A program made the translations under genes and the position numbers. A stretch of DNA of 64,000 nt from Selaginella moellendorffii (taxonomy: Eukaryota > Streptophyta > Lycopodiopsida > Selaginellales > Selaginellaceae), in NCBI RefSeq assembly GCF_000143415.4, contig NW_003314263.1:285114-349113 (forward strand), given 5' to 3'. Below the pieces are notes generated by a model. The model did not search any database. It was not told where the DNA came from and was given only the letters and a program-made list of their open reading frames with translations. Below, piece by piece: positions 1 through 10,364 of the stretch (its first letter is position 1; every line of letters begins with the position of its first letter).

Positions 1-343
1 GCCGGTCATGCCCGTCCACCGGGGCCGGCACGACGGGCAGCGTGGAGATGGTCTTCGCGTCCAGCCCGGCGGCGCTCTCGTCATCGCCGCCGCCGGTGAC
101 GGTCGCCACCGGCTGCCGCCGGTTGCGCCGTACCATGCACCGTACCACGGAATGGAGCCACACCGCGCATATGAGCACACAGAGTACCGCGCCGAGTACT
201 ATGACAATCTGCGTGTCCAGAAGATTGCCTGTGCTTTTCGATTGCGCGAGCGGCGGAGGTGGCGGCGGCCTTGCCTCGATCTCCTGGAGTAACTTCCGTG
301 ATCTCCGGATACTTTGATCCTCCGCTTCGCTGGTCATGGCCAT
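1..343 (-). CDS. ATL: ATL-type RING-H2 E3 ubiquitin ligase, N-terminal part (cut by window start)
   Basis: Reading leftwards from the ATG at 343-341 gives an open frame to the window edge (114 codons). The visible protein starts MAMTSEAEDQ, has a proline run (PPPPPP, around residue 28-33), then one hydrophobic segment (IVIVLGAVLCVLICAVWL, about residues 47-64) followed by basic RRNRR, and then GLDAKTISTLPVV. A single N-terminal membrane anchor, a basic stretch and a GLD motif in this order are the hallmark of the ATL family, whose RING-H2 domain follows directly. The RING itself would lie beyond position 1, so catalytic residues cannot be checked. ATLs are intronless membrane E3 ligases, often in defence or carbon/nitrogen signalling; the target here is unknown. 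A second ATG in frame (337-335) could also be the start. Confidence 0.8.
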   Translation of the reverse strand, partial: MAMTSEAEDQSIRRSRKLLQEIEARPPPPPPLAQSKSTGNLLDTQIVIVLGAVLCVLICAVWLHSVVRCMVRRNRRQPVATVTGGGDDESAAGLDAKTISTLPVVPAPVDGHDR

Positions 344-1041
344 CTTCTGTGACTGGCAAGAAGCATTTTTCCACTTCGCCAGAAGATATGAAGAGAGATC
401 GTCCCTGTCGCTAAACTCTCACCTACAAGTCACCAGTAGTCCCAGCCTGTAACCATTTTCTCTGCCTGCCTGTGAAGAATCCCTGTCCCGGTAGTGCGAT
501 CGAGCTCCTCCTTTTTTCTGGTTTTGCCAGTACTTGTCCCTGATGTGATCGTCGACAAGCTGCGCTGCTGCAGCAAGAGGCACTGGAGGGACGAGCAGAT
601 ATCGACGATGGCGAAGAGCTACGCAACAAAAGCAATCCATCTCGAGCATCTCGCCAGCCGCGGCTCTGTTCATCATCATTCCCCGCCTGTATGTCCCTAC
701 CACCCTTGTTTCCATCGTTCGTCGCTCGAGAGCTCTCCAAATGCCGCACTCTAATTCTTCCGTCGTCCATGTCCATACCCGGCCGACCTTTGATTGCCAT
801 CCCGTGCACGAAGTCGTCATTCCCTGCTTTGTTCCACCTTGTCCAAGCGCAACCAAAGTGGTCCCAGCGATTGGAAAAAAATACAACCTGTCTTCGCGGC
901 TTTACAGTTGTTTCACCGTGTGGTCCCTGCGATGGCCTAGAATCCACGAAGAAGTTCATCATATTTCGTCGTTAGTGCGCAGATATATTGCCACTCGGAA
1001 GGAAAAAAGAAGAACTAAAAATTTCACGGCCACTTACCAGA
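344..1041. other. intergenic region, no gene seen
   Basis: This lies between the 5' end of the ATL gene and the 3' end of the TBL gene, both on the minus strand. It should contain the ATL promoter and 5' leader and the TBL 3' UTR. The open frames present overlap each other on both strands and show no family resemblance. I see no RNA gene or repeat. Confidence 0.5.
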
Positions 1042-2663
1042 CTAAAGGACTCCTGTGACGGATTCTTCCAAGATGAGTGCTCCAAGTATTTCGTTCCATG
1101 TATCTGTCACTCCGGGTAGGCACCAGTGCATACAATCTTCGTGCTGCTTCTTAGCGGACGTTGACGGGTGTCCATCGGCCCTGAACTCGCTCAAGTGCGT
1201 GATGTTGAGCAGCCTGAAAGTGGAGCTCGCAGAAGCCGCTCGGAACAGGTGCTCGTTCACGAGCCGCACTTCTTTGTTGACCCCTTTATTCGCTGGAGAG
1301 AACATTTCTTCGACCTGGAAGTTTGGGACGAATGGGTTTGAAACGAAAACAATGTCGCAGCCCACCTCTGCAAGCTTTAAGGGGCCGGAACGGTGACATT
1401 TTCCCCCTTGGTACCAGTCACCCCCGTCAAAATGACGAGGGGATTGCGTGCGCAAGAACTTTATTCCTCCGGGTTTCATGTTTTGTTCCGCAAAGCTCAG
1501 CTGAGAAAAAACAAAAAAAAGTTAAAGATAGGACGATGATAGGGAGATTTATATACCATGTACTTTAGTGTGAGATCCAATCCTTCACGGGGAGACTTCG
1601 GTGGGACGATGGGCTTTCCGTTCTCAAAGAATAACATCGGCGACGTCACTGGATTGAACTTTTCAGGAGCAAACCACCTACAGAAACGATTCGTAGCAAC
1701 GGTGCAAACGAAGAAGGTGATTGGTTACCAGTGACCTGTGCTTATAACGAGGATATCGTAAAACTGTGGAGCCTCAGACCAGGTGCTCTGTGGAATATCC
1801 ACATCAACTCGATATCCTTGTTTGTAACCATGCTCTTCGAGCGGGCCTCCATCAGCCGAAGCTTTCCATCTGGATCCATAAAAAAAACACACTCAAGCAG
1901 GAGTCCTCTATGAACGACTAAGATCGGAGATGATACTCACTCTCCATAGCGTGCCAACAAGTTGGTCCGATGATAGGCAACAGTAACGTTGTACCCAAGG
2001 AATGTAATGCCTTTGTCAGATCCAATTGGTCTCCACTTTTTGAAGTCCTTGCTTGCGGCTTGCTTGAGTGTGCAGACAAGCGAAGCGTACATGTTGCGAT
2101 TGAGAGAGTCTCCAACAAACCCTGTGAATAGAGAGAAAAAAAAAATTTAAGAACCCAAGGAACACATTGAGACAATGCTCACCGATATTTTTTCCTTGTA
2201 GATTTTCGAGAAGCTTTGCAGGATCGAGCCGAGCTAGATCACATCGATCGGGCTGCCACCGCCACCGAAGAACAGAGCCAGCATTGCTCCTCTGGTTGCG
2301 CACACAGTTCCATCCCTTGAAAATATCCACGCAGCTCTCGTTATAGAGAGCCTGGCGCTGTGGATCATACACCCATCTTCCACGCGAGTAATCACAGCCC
2401 TGATCGCCCCTTCTTGCCACCGCATTCCCCGATTCCACGCCAAGATCCACATTGGAAAGCGTGGGATCCCCGGCATCGCGAGCCTGGAACTGCGAAATCC
2501 GAGCTCCCGCGGTCGTGTGGAGGTAGAGCCACAGCGATGCAGCGGCTGCAAGCACCACAATTGCGAATGCAGTGCAAGAAAAGGAGGGATTCTTCGTCGA
2601 GTACCTGTGGAGAGACGCCGCTTGACGAAGGCGCTGCTGGTGCTTCCGCCAGAGCGACGCCAT
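1042..2663 (-). CDS. TBL: Trichome birefringence-like (TBL/DUF231) polysaccharide O-acetyltransferase
   Basis: Five exons on the minus strand: 2663-2183, 2121-1941, 1869-1729, 1677-1557, 1500-1042 (460 aa). TBL proteins are Golgi type II membrane enzymes that O-acetylate cell-wall polysaccharides. A signal anchor (residues about 30-50, FAIVVLAAAASLWLYL) follows a basic N-terminus. The TBL domain begins at CDYSRGRWVYD, with cysteines and the NESC motif. The esterase-like GDS motif (FVGDSLNRNM) spans the exon 1/exon 2 junction. A FYDILVISTGHWW block follows, and the C-terminal DxxH motif is DCMHWCLPGVTD. The length is normal for the family. I prefer the ATG at 2663 because a TATA-like sequence sits only 38 bp upstream; an in-frame ATG at 2687 would add eight residues. 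Introns are 51-71 bp. The polymer substrate cannot be told from the sequence. Confidence 0.93.
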
Positions 2664-2700
2664 CGCAAATATTTTAGGGTTCTTCACTAAGATATCTCTC

Positions 2701-2707
2701 TTATATA
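2701..2707 (-). promoter_or_regulatory. TATA-like box of the TBL gene
   Basis: The minus strand reads TATATAA here, 38 bp before the ATG at 2663. A transcription start about 30 bp downstream would fall near 2675. That supports 2663 over 2687 as the start codon and implies a very short leader. Inferred from spacing only. Confidence 0.4.
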
Positions 2708-2753
2708 GTAAAAACGTTCTCTTGCTTGACAGAAAAAAGTGGAGATTTTTTCT

Positions 2754-3756
2754 CTAGTTCCTCACTTGATCCTCGGACCACAAGCACTGGAGAGACTCTA
2801 TCTCGTTAGTTCGTCTTACAAACCGGCCCTGGCACAAAGAAAGATCCAATCCATCATCAGCGGCAAAAGAAGATCGAGCGAGCCCATCGCTCTCACAAAA
2901 CCAAAGTACGTACTTTCAACCGTGGCCGATTCTCGGCGTAGATCTTTCGCACCTCGTACCGGATTTTCTTGGAGAACATACGAGTGCGTCGTTTCTCGCG
3001 GTACCGGTTTACTCGCGCCTCTCTTTCTTTGTCCAGCCTCGGCCCCCCTTTCGGGAGTGCTGCCACCGGTTTAGCTGCCGCTGGCTCCACAGTTCGTGGA
3101 GAAACCAAGTCCGGGACAACACCAAGCTCTTGATTCTCCTGGAAAAATCGAACTTTGAGTGAGAGAGAGAAGAAGAAAGTGTGAGAACTTACTTGTGCTC
3201 CATCCTCGTCGGGAGCTCCGTGGTTCTCATCAGCATCAGTGGCTTCGCCCTCCAGAAGACTCATGAATCGCGTACTTCGAACTGGAGAAGCTCTTCCATT
3301 GCTTGCAAGAGCGTGGAACCGGAATGGTTCCAAGCTGGGGAGCTCCTGGGCCACGGGAACGAATCTGGGAACTTGGTGTAGCTCCTCGTCCTCCTTTCTT
3401 CTTGGAGCAATCAAGGAAGCGCCACCACTGCCGGTGTGAGACGAAACTCTTGCGTAAGTGACATCGCCAATTCTCACGCCGCCCAGGGGGTAATCTACTG
3501 TCGACGGTCTACTCAGCGAGAAGCTCGAGTCCGCGAAATTGTGAGCCGGGCAGACGCCATCGTTCTCTTCCAAGTTCTCTTCTTCCTCTTCTTCTTCCTG
3601 TTCCTGTTTGAAGCTGATCCTCTTGTGCCGCGAAGCCAGCGTGTTGGCCCCGTGAACCGAGGCATCGCATTCATGGCAGAGATAGGCCTCGTCCGCCTCG
3701 CAATACAAGCTGGCGCGTTGCATCTCACACACATCGCAATTCGGCCTCTTCGCCAT
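2754..3756 (-). CDS. COL: CONSTANS-like B-box/CCT transcription regulator with a single B-box
   Basis: Three exons: 3756-3193, 3138-2914, 2828-2754 (287 aa). Residues about 6-46 form one B-box zinc-binding domain: C..C eight residues before C..D, then LCHECDASVH and ASRHKR. An acidic run (EEEEEEE, near residue 55) and a variable middle follow. The CCT domain lies at about residues 236-278 (REARVNRYREKRRTR ... IRYEVRKIYAENRPRLK), with the last intron splitting RPRLK from GRFVRR as is usual in this family. Reading through intron 1 also stays open, so a simple ORF call gives a false product that ends early in the CCT. One B-box plus CCT places it with the COL group that lacks a second B-box. Such proteins act in the nucleus in light and flowering/growth control, partly through NF-Y complexes. 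It is head-to-head with FKGP. Confidence 0.92.
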
Positions 3757-4081
3757 TGTAGCAATCTCTCCCGGATCGAAGAATGCGAAGAAATCTCCGG
3801 CTGCTTCGGCCTCGAAATATCCACTCCAATCTGGAAATTTCGGCGCCTCTCACCTCGAATCAGACAATGCAGCCGTGAAATCGAAGCTCCTCTCCCATCT
3901 TGTCTCGACGGTCCACGCACTGCTCCAAGAACCCTAATCCGCCATGGCCGCGTGTAATGTGCTGAGATATTTTTTTCCCCGTGAGGCAAAATGACGTAGC
4001 GCGCAATATTTGTCGAATATTCTGTCTGAACAGGTGCGGATATTCGAGCCGTACTTTCTTGCTAGAACCCTAGAACCGGGA
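3757..4081. promoter_or_regulatory. shared divergent promoter region between COL and FKGP
   Basis: Only 325 bp separate the start codons of the minus-strand COL gene and the plus-strand FKGP gene, so both promoters and leaders must lie here or overlap. I see no clear TATA box for either gene. Which elements are shared is not visible. Confidence 0.45.
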
Positions 4082-7000
4082 ATGGATACGGAAGAGCTTC
4101 TCGAGGCAGCATGGCGGACAATGCGGCTGGGAGTGCGATGCCCGGCGCGGCAGCCGACCTGGGACGCAATTCTCATCACGGCCGCTGGTCCCGATCAAGC
4201 ACGCCTCTACCAGCTGCATTTGCAGCGCGCAGTGGATCGGGGAAGAATTGCCAAGCACACGCTCGTTCTCGCCGTGCCGGATCCGCTGGGGCGGCGCATT
4301 GGATCCGGCGGCGCCACGCTCGGCGCGATCAGGGAGCTCGATGCAGCACTGCGATCGAAGGTTTGGATTGGAAATTATTGGTAGGAGGAAATTTTGGCAT
4401 CTTGTTTGGTTCTTCTACCTCCAGGGCGATGGTTTTTCTGGGAAGCGTGTGCTGTTGGTTCATGCCGGCGGTGATTCGAAGCGTGTGCCGTGGGCGAATG
4501 CGATCGGGAAAGCTTTCCTGCCATTGCCAATTCTCGCTCAAGATGCCTGTGCTGATGAGCCAGTGCCACTGCTCTTCGATCACATCCTGGCCGTCTCGTC
4601 GCTCGCTGCTGCGCAGTTGCCAAATCGAGGTAACTTTGCTCTTCTCGTGGTGTTTCTAAGTTCCATCGTTTGTTCTTCATGTAGGTGGATTGCTTATCAT
4701 GACTGGTGATGTTCTTCCTTGTTTCGATGCTTCCAAAATGACAACCCCGCGCGATGGTGCTCTTGTCGTGACCGTGCCTACCTCGCTTGCGGTGGCTGTG
4801 AATCACGGGGTCATCCTTTCACAGAAAAAAGATGATGGGACTAGCACTTGTTTTGCGGTGGAAGATCTTCTCCAAAAACCGAGTAGAGACGAGATGTACG
4901 CTAGAGGCGCTGTTTCTTCGGACTCCACCGCGCTCCTCGACACTGGCATCTTTGTCGTCGTCGGTGACGCTTGGGACGATTTAATTCGGATGTCACTTGC
5001 GGAGTTGGATCCATTACGAATGCTGCTAGATAACGCACAAGAGGTAACTCTCGATTGTTCCCTTTTTGGTTTTTTTGTGCCGATGGACTTTGTCTTGTAG
5101 ATGAGTTTGTATGAAGAGATTGCTGGAGCGTGGGTGTCTGCGCGTCATAGCTGGTTACGAAACCGTCCACTGGGAAAGCTTCTGGTCCAGGAGCTGGGAG
5201 CACAACGCTTGTATCATTACTGCGCGTGTGGGTGACGAGCCTTCCTGTTTTGAGACCACCAGCATGGATTTACTGTGCGTGCTGATGATGCAGACGACCT
5301 CAAGTTCCTCCATTTCGGAACGTCCTCTGAAATCCTGCAGCATCTGGCAAGTGATGACTCGGGCCCGATCCACCGCAGGCAATTCACTCTTGTGTCCACC
5401 AACCAGGACTCTGCCACTCGTCTTGCTGCTTCCTCGGTTATTCTGGCCTCCCGGGTTGATGGTGGTGCGGCCGTGGGTGACAGCAGTCTGGTGTTCAACA
5501 GCAGTTTATCGAGCAAAGTAAAAGTTGGTTCCAGCTGCGTGGTCTCGGGTGTGCATCACACCGAAGATTTTTTGGAGCTAAGCTTGCCGGACGGACACTG
5601 CCTCTGGGAGGTGCCACTGAAGGATAGTCTTGGCCGTGTCATGCTTTGCTGCGGCCTTGGGGACAATCCAAAACTTTCGGCTACTCAGGGTGGAACTTTT
5701 TGTGGGAGAACATGGGACCAAGTGCTTGGACGATTGCAGATCGAGAAGAATGATGTATGGACAGATGCCAGTACACAGCAGGACTTGTGGCACGCAAAGT
5801 TATTTTCGGTTCAGTCGGCAGGAGAACGGACCGAAAACTTTACGTTTGCAATGTGGCTGATGGGAAGCTGCAGGGATACAAGTATTTCTAAGGCCTGGTT
5901 AGCTGCAAAACGTCTCAGTTTTGCAGAGCTGCAAGAGTTCACTGATTTTGAGGCAATGCACTTGGGCATGAGCGACCTCCACGCGGAACTTGCTGCAGAG
6001 TTTGCGACAGGAAGCCTTGAAGATGGCTTGATGGACAGGAACTTCAGCTTGCTTGCGAGAGAAATGCAGTTTGGTACCACCGTGGGAGCCGAAACTTTTC
6101 AAAGGCTTCTTTCTCGGGTTCCTGCGGAAGCTTCAGTACCGGCAAGCAGAAGATCTCAAGTGCGATCTGACTTGAGCAGAGGCTTTGGAGACAAAAATGC
6201 AGCACGCGTTCACGAAGTTCAAGCTTTTGAAGCAGTCGCAGCAGAAACTTCAGCAGCAGTTTGCCAAGGTAATAACCTTGACGTTCTGTGGTCTTTTGTT
6301 TCAACATGTCCTTTACAGATGGTGTGGGAAGTAAACTACTTCGTCTTCAACCATCTAGATCTTCGATTGTAAACCTTCCCGTTCGGCTGGACATCGTTGG
6401 TGGATGGAGTGACACTCCTCCCTGGAGCATAGAACGCAAAGGCTGCGTGCTAAACATGGCAGTCTACTTGAACGGAGCAGCGCCTGTTGGAGCAGAAGTG
6501 CTGCTCAAGAAGATTCCTGGCGTGTGCCTCCGAGATGACACTGGTAACAACTGCTGGATAGAAGAGCCAACGAGTTTAAGAGCTCCTTTCGATGAGAACG
6601 ATCCCTTTCGCCTCGTCAAGGCCGCGCTGGTGGTAACAGGCTGGACAAGTCCGGAAAACATCGTGACAAGTTCTCCTTGGGGTCTGGAGATCAACACTCG
6701 AGCGTCTGTTCCCCGGGGCAGTGGCCTAGGTACCTCGAGCATTCTAGCAGCTGCGGTGATCAGAGGCTTACTCGAAGTGAGTGGCGGTAACTCGAGCAAA
6801 GACAGCGTCGCAGCGCTGGTGTTGGTGCTGGAGCAACTTATGGGAACTGGGGGAGGCTGGCAGGACCAAGTTGGAGGGATCTATCCTGGTCTAAAGCTCA
6901 CGACGAGCCTGCCATCGAAACCACTCACATTCTCGATCGAGACAGTACCTTTGCCTCCGGATTTCCGGGAAGAACTTGAGCATCGAATGCTCCTTGTCTT

Positions 7001-7470
7001 CACTGGACAGGTAAGTGTTCTTCAGTTTTGGTTACAAGCAAACATCAAGCTTTCGTTTCTTTTCTTCCTTTTTCCAGGTGAGACTGGCACACAAGGTTCT
7101 CCAGAAAGTTGTCAAGCGTTACTTACAGCGAGACTCGCTACTGCTGTCGTCGATCCAACGCCTCGTGAAGCTGGCAAAACTGGGACGGGATGGTTTTCTC
7201 CAGCAGGATCTCGACTCCGTGGGGAAGATAATGCAAGAGGCATGGCAAATCCACCAGGAACTCGATCCCTTTTGCAGCAACGTTCTTGTCGATTCGATTT
7301 TCAAGAAGATCAGCCATCTGAGCTGCGGCTACAAGCTCGTAGGGGCTGGTGGGGGTGGATTCGCGATTGTCATGGCCAAAGACAGGGACTCGGCAGGACT
7401 TATCAGAGAAGTTCTCTCCTCCAGCTTCAAGGATTCGATCGAGCTGTACAGGTGGAGTTTGATGGTCTAA
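4082..7470 (+). CDS. FKGP: Bifunctional L-fucokinase / GDP-L-fucose pyrophosphorylase
   Basis: Seven exons: 4082-4360, 4425-4629, 4685-5043, 5101-5227, 5294-6268, 6319-7010, 7078-7470 (1009 aa; plant FKGPs are about 1050). It salvages free L-fucose in the cytosol: the C-terminal GHMP kinase makes fucose-1-phosphate and the N-terminal nucleotidyltransferase makes GDP-fucose for wall glycans and glycoproteins. The N-terminal half has the pyrophosphorylase loop IGSGGATLGAI (about residues 74-84) and LLIMTGDVLP, then FLHFGTSSEIL and LPDGHCLWEVPL. The kinase half has LDIVGGWSDTPPW, the GHMP phosphate loop PRGSGLGTSSILAAA and the C-terminal GAGGGGF. The exon 4/5 junction is placed at 5227/5294 because it restores the conserved YCAYD..FLHFG join; an alternative acceptor at 5263 does not keep frame. 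An in-frame ATG at 4010 exists but 4082 gives the better family start. Confidence 0.94.
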
Positions 7471-7548
7471 AGTAGACACCATGATAAGGCTTAGGTTTTT
7501 TTCTTTACAAAATGGAGAAGTTGCTACCTCTGAATTCCAATGCTAGGT

Positions 7549-7802
7549 GGAGAAGTTGGCACGAGAGGTCTTGATGCTTATTCTGAGCAAACGTGAGGAG
7601 GATGTAAAGGACCTTTGCAACTGTGATGTGCCAAATTCCTTCGTGAACTTCATTGGTGGTGAGGAAGAGATTCTACCTTTTTTTTGCTAGCATGAACTAA
7701 AAACGATGGTACATGGTGTTTTCGCGAGTAAACAAACGCAGCATGGATGGCTTGCAGAAGCTAATACTTTGATTGCGGATGGCATTGATTGGGCAAAGCT
7801 TA
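7549..7802 (+). pseudogene. F-box/LRR gene fragment, copy A
   Basis: The plus strand reads an F-box-like peptide (VEKLAREVLMLILSKREED, then VKDLCNC) that soon reaches stops. The last part (about 7693-7802) shares words with other copies in the window: GAACTAAAAACG, GCTTGCAGA.GCTA and GGCATTGATTGG.CAAAGCTT. Related stretches lie near 12325, 13245 and 51085. The start is a GTG where copy D has ATG. It lies between the FKGP stop and the PWP1 start and may serve as UTR or promoter DNA. Confidence 0.55.
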
Positions 7803-7861
7803 ATTTTTTACGAAAACCCTAAACCCTTAAAGCCGGGAACCCTAATTCCTCAACCCATTCG

Positions 7862-10135
7862 ATGATCGCGGCAGTGTGCTGGGTGCCCAAGGGCGTGGCG
7901 AAGGCGCTGCCCGACGAGACGCCAAGATCTCGCGAGGAGCTCGATGAGGCGCTGCAGCAGGGCCTCGGGGAAGATCCGGCGGAGCAAAGGTATGGATGAA
8001 GAGAGTGCATTGCGAATGGGGAAAGATTTTCTGGGAAATTTGCTGCCCCAGCGCCGAGAACGAGGAGAGCGAGGACGAGGATGGAATGCGTGTCGAGGGA
8101 GACGATATTTCGACCGCATTGGCAGCCGCGAGGGCGCTCAAGAGTAGTGGAGCGGCAAGTGCTGTGAGTGACGGCCTTGCGGAGCTTAACATGGATGCGT
8201 ACGATGACGAAAACGAAGGTTGGCTTTTTCTTTGTACTTTTTTCTTTTCTTCTTCGAACACAATCTTGCGCAGATATTCGAGTTTTTGGGAATGGTGGTG
8301 TCAGTGCGGCTTACTATCAACACGGAGAGAAGGATCCTTACCTTGTGGACGATGATGTAAGTCATTGCCTTCTCATGATATTTTCCTCCATTTTTTTCTT
8401 TTCTCTGGGGAACTAAAGCATGGCTCTCAGGATGAAGATGAGGAGGAGATAGAGGATAAAACAATCAAGCCTACCGATCTTCTGATTGTGACTGCCAAAA
8501 CCGAAGATGAAGTTGGAATACTCGAGGTACTTTTTTTTTTTTTCCTTTGGCTTCGCGCTATTCTTCTAAAGCTAGAGAAATTCGTGTTGTCAGGTGTACA
8601 TCTATGAGGAAAATGACGATAATAAGTACGTACACCACGAGGTACTTCTTTCGTCTATACCCTTTTCTCTCGCATGGCTGGATTGCAACGTAAACGGCGG
8701 CGACAAGGGTGAGCACAAATACGGAGGGACAACTAACGTTCCAGTTTTGCAGGAAACTTTCTCGCTGTTGGTACTTCAGAGCCAGAAATTGAGATATGGG
8801 ACCTCGACCTGGTAAGGAACAAGCATGGCTTTTACCGTTCCTCATTTGCTCATGCACAGGCAACTGAAGTTAAGCCAGTGGGTGTACTGAATCCCGACCC
8901 AAGCAAGAAAAAGAAAACAAAGTCCAAGGTATGGTGCTCAAACTAAAACTTGTTCGGATGTTAGCGTGCTAAAATTACCAGAGGAAACAAAAAACTGCAG
9001 TGTTGGGTCTGGCATGGAACTATGAGTACAGGTGTGTTTCCTTTAGATTTTTTCTCGGATTGTAGAAATTGAACTGCTGCGCTTTCCAGAAACGTACTGG
9101 CAAGCGGAAGCGCTGACAAGGCCGTGAGAGTTTGGGATGTAGTCGCACAAAAGTGCGAGCACACTCTTAAATCTCATACTGCTGAGGTTTGGACAAGTTT
9201 TGTTACGGAAATCAGAATGACTAACTGTCTTGTACGTAGGTACAATCTATTGCATGGAATCCAAAGGAACCGACGGCTTTGCTTAGTGGATCTTATGACT
9301 GCTCGGTGGTTTTGGTATGCTCTTTTTTCCCTGTTCAATCGCAGTGGCCTGTCACTAACTCTAATTTAGACAGATATGAGAACTCCGGCAGAGGCGGAAC
9401 TTCGGTGGACTGTCTCTGACGATGTCGAGTGCGTTGCCTGGAATCCCCACGTTTCACATTCGTTTTCTGTACGTAATGGTTTTAGGCACTTGCATGGTTG
9501 TTGACTCTTTTGTACAATGTTTTTGATGTAGGTGGGAACAGAAGAGGGATATGTGTACGGGTTCGACGTAAGAACTGCAACCAAGGAAGGTCCAAACGCA
9601 AGCATCTTTACACTCCATGCACATCAGAAAGCTACTTGCGCAGTTTCCTACAACTCGGCTGCTCAGAATGTAAGCTTGTAGACGCTTTTCAGATGGGATT
9701 TATGCAAATGTTGTTTTGCAGCTACTGGCAACAGCGTCTTTGGATAAAACGGTCTGTGACTTACACTTTGTCTTGCTAGTGTACTATGGAACTGATGACG
9801 AGTACGCAGGTGAAATTGTGGGATGTGACAAACGATACGCCCACACTCGTTGCAACAACCAGTCCCGAAGTGGTAATGGTCCCTTCCGAGCTCAACAAGT
9901 TACTAAAGTGTTTGGACTGATTTCACAGGGCGGTATCTTCTCAGCGTCGTTCTGTAAGGACTCTCCCTTTTTAATGGCTATTGGTGGTACTACCGGCGAG
10001 CTACATGTAATACTGGATCATCTTTTCTCTACAAGCAGCTATAACTTGCGATTCTTGCAGGTGTGGAATACGTTAACAGATTCTAATGTTGCAAATCGTT
10101 TTACAAGCACAAATGCAAATCAGGTGGCCTTTTAG
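7862..10135 (+). CDS. PWP1: PWP1-type WD40 ribosome-biogenesis protein
   Basis: Sixteen exons: 7862-7989, 8052-8218, 8274-8356, 8431-8526, 8594-8708, 8753-8811, 8860-8928, 8982-9031, 9090-9186, 9240-9314, 9370-9468, 9532-9669, 9722-9751, 9810-9872, 9929-10006, 10061-10135 (473 aa). All joins keep frame. The N-terminus MIAAVCWVPKGVAKALP is diagnostic of Periodic Tryptophan Protein 1. It is followed by an acidic region, a DEDEEEIEDK stretch, LAWLDC and LAVGTSEPEIEIWDLDL. WD repeats include NVLASGSADKAVRVWDV, LLSGSYDCSVVL, LLATASLDKTVKLWDV and GGTTGELHVWNT. PWP1 is a nucleolar beta-propeller protein needed for rRNA processing. Introns are 43-74 bp. Intron 5 is placed after 8708, not at the tempting GT at 8642, because the sequence through LAWLDC is conserved coding. 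Confidence 0.94.
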
Positions 10136-10364
10136 TCTTTGCTCTCACTATTACTATTTTGTTCAGTATTTGCCGACTTTTTGGTACGGACAAGGAAAAG
10201 TCGGGCACCCTCTTGTGGTGCTTTCTGACAAGCAATAAATGTCGAGATCATCTTTGTTCCATCCCGTGTTCAAGTCAACAACAATCTCTATCACCACAAC
10301 TACTGTTCCACGTATCCTTGGATCTGGAGTCCTATTTCACCTTGTTCGTCCTAGGTGCTTCGGT

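Noticed and set aside
423-962. A 179-codon minus-strand ORF between ATL and TBL as a gene
   Set aside because: It overlaps other open frames on both strands, has low-complexity content and no recognised family; it fits UTR or promoter DNA better.
8642-8708. An intron starting at the GT after 8641 in PWP1
   Set aside because: The sequence through LAWLDC is conserved coding in PWP1 and the frame is open, so the splice is after 8708.
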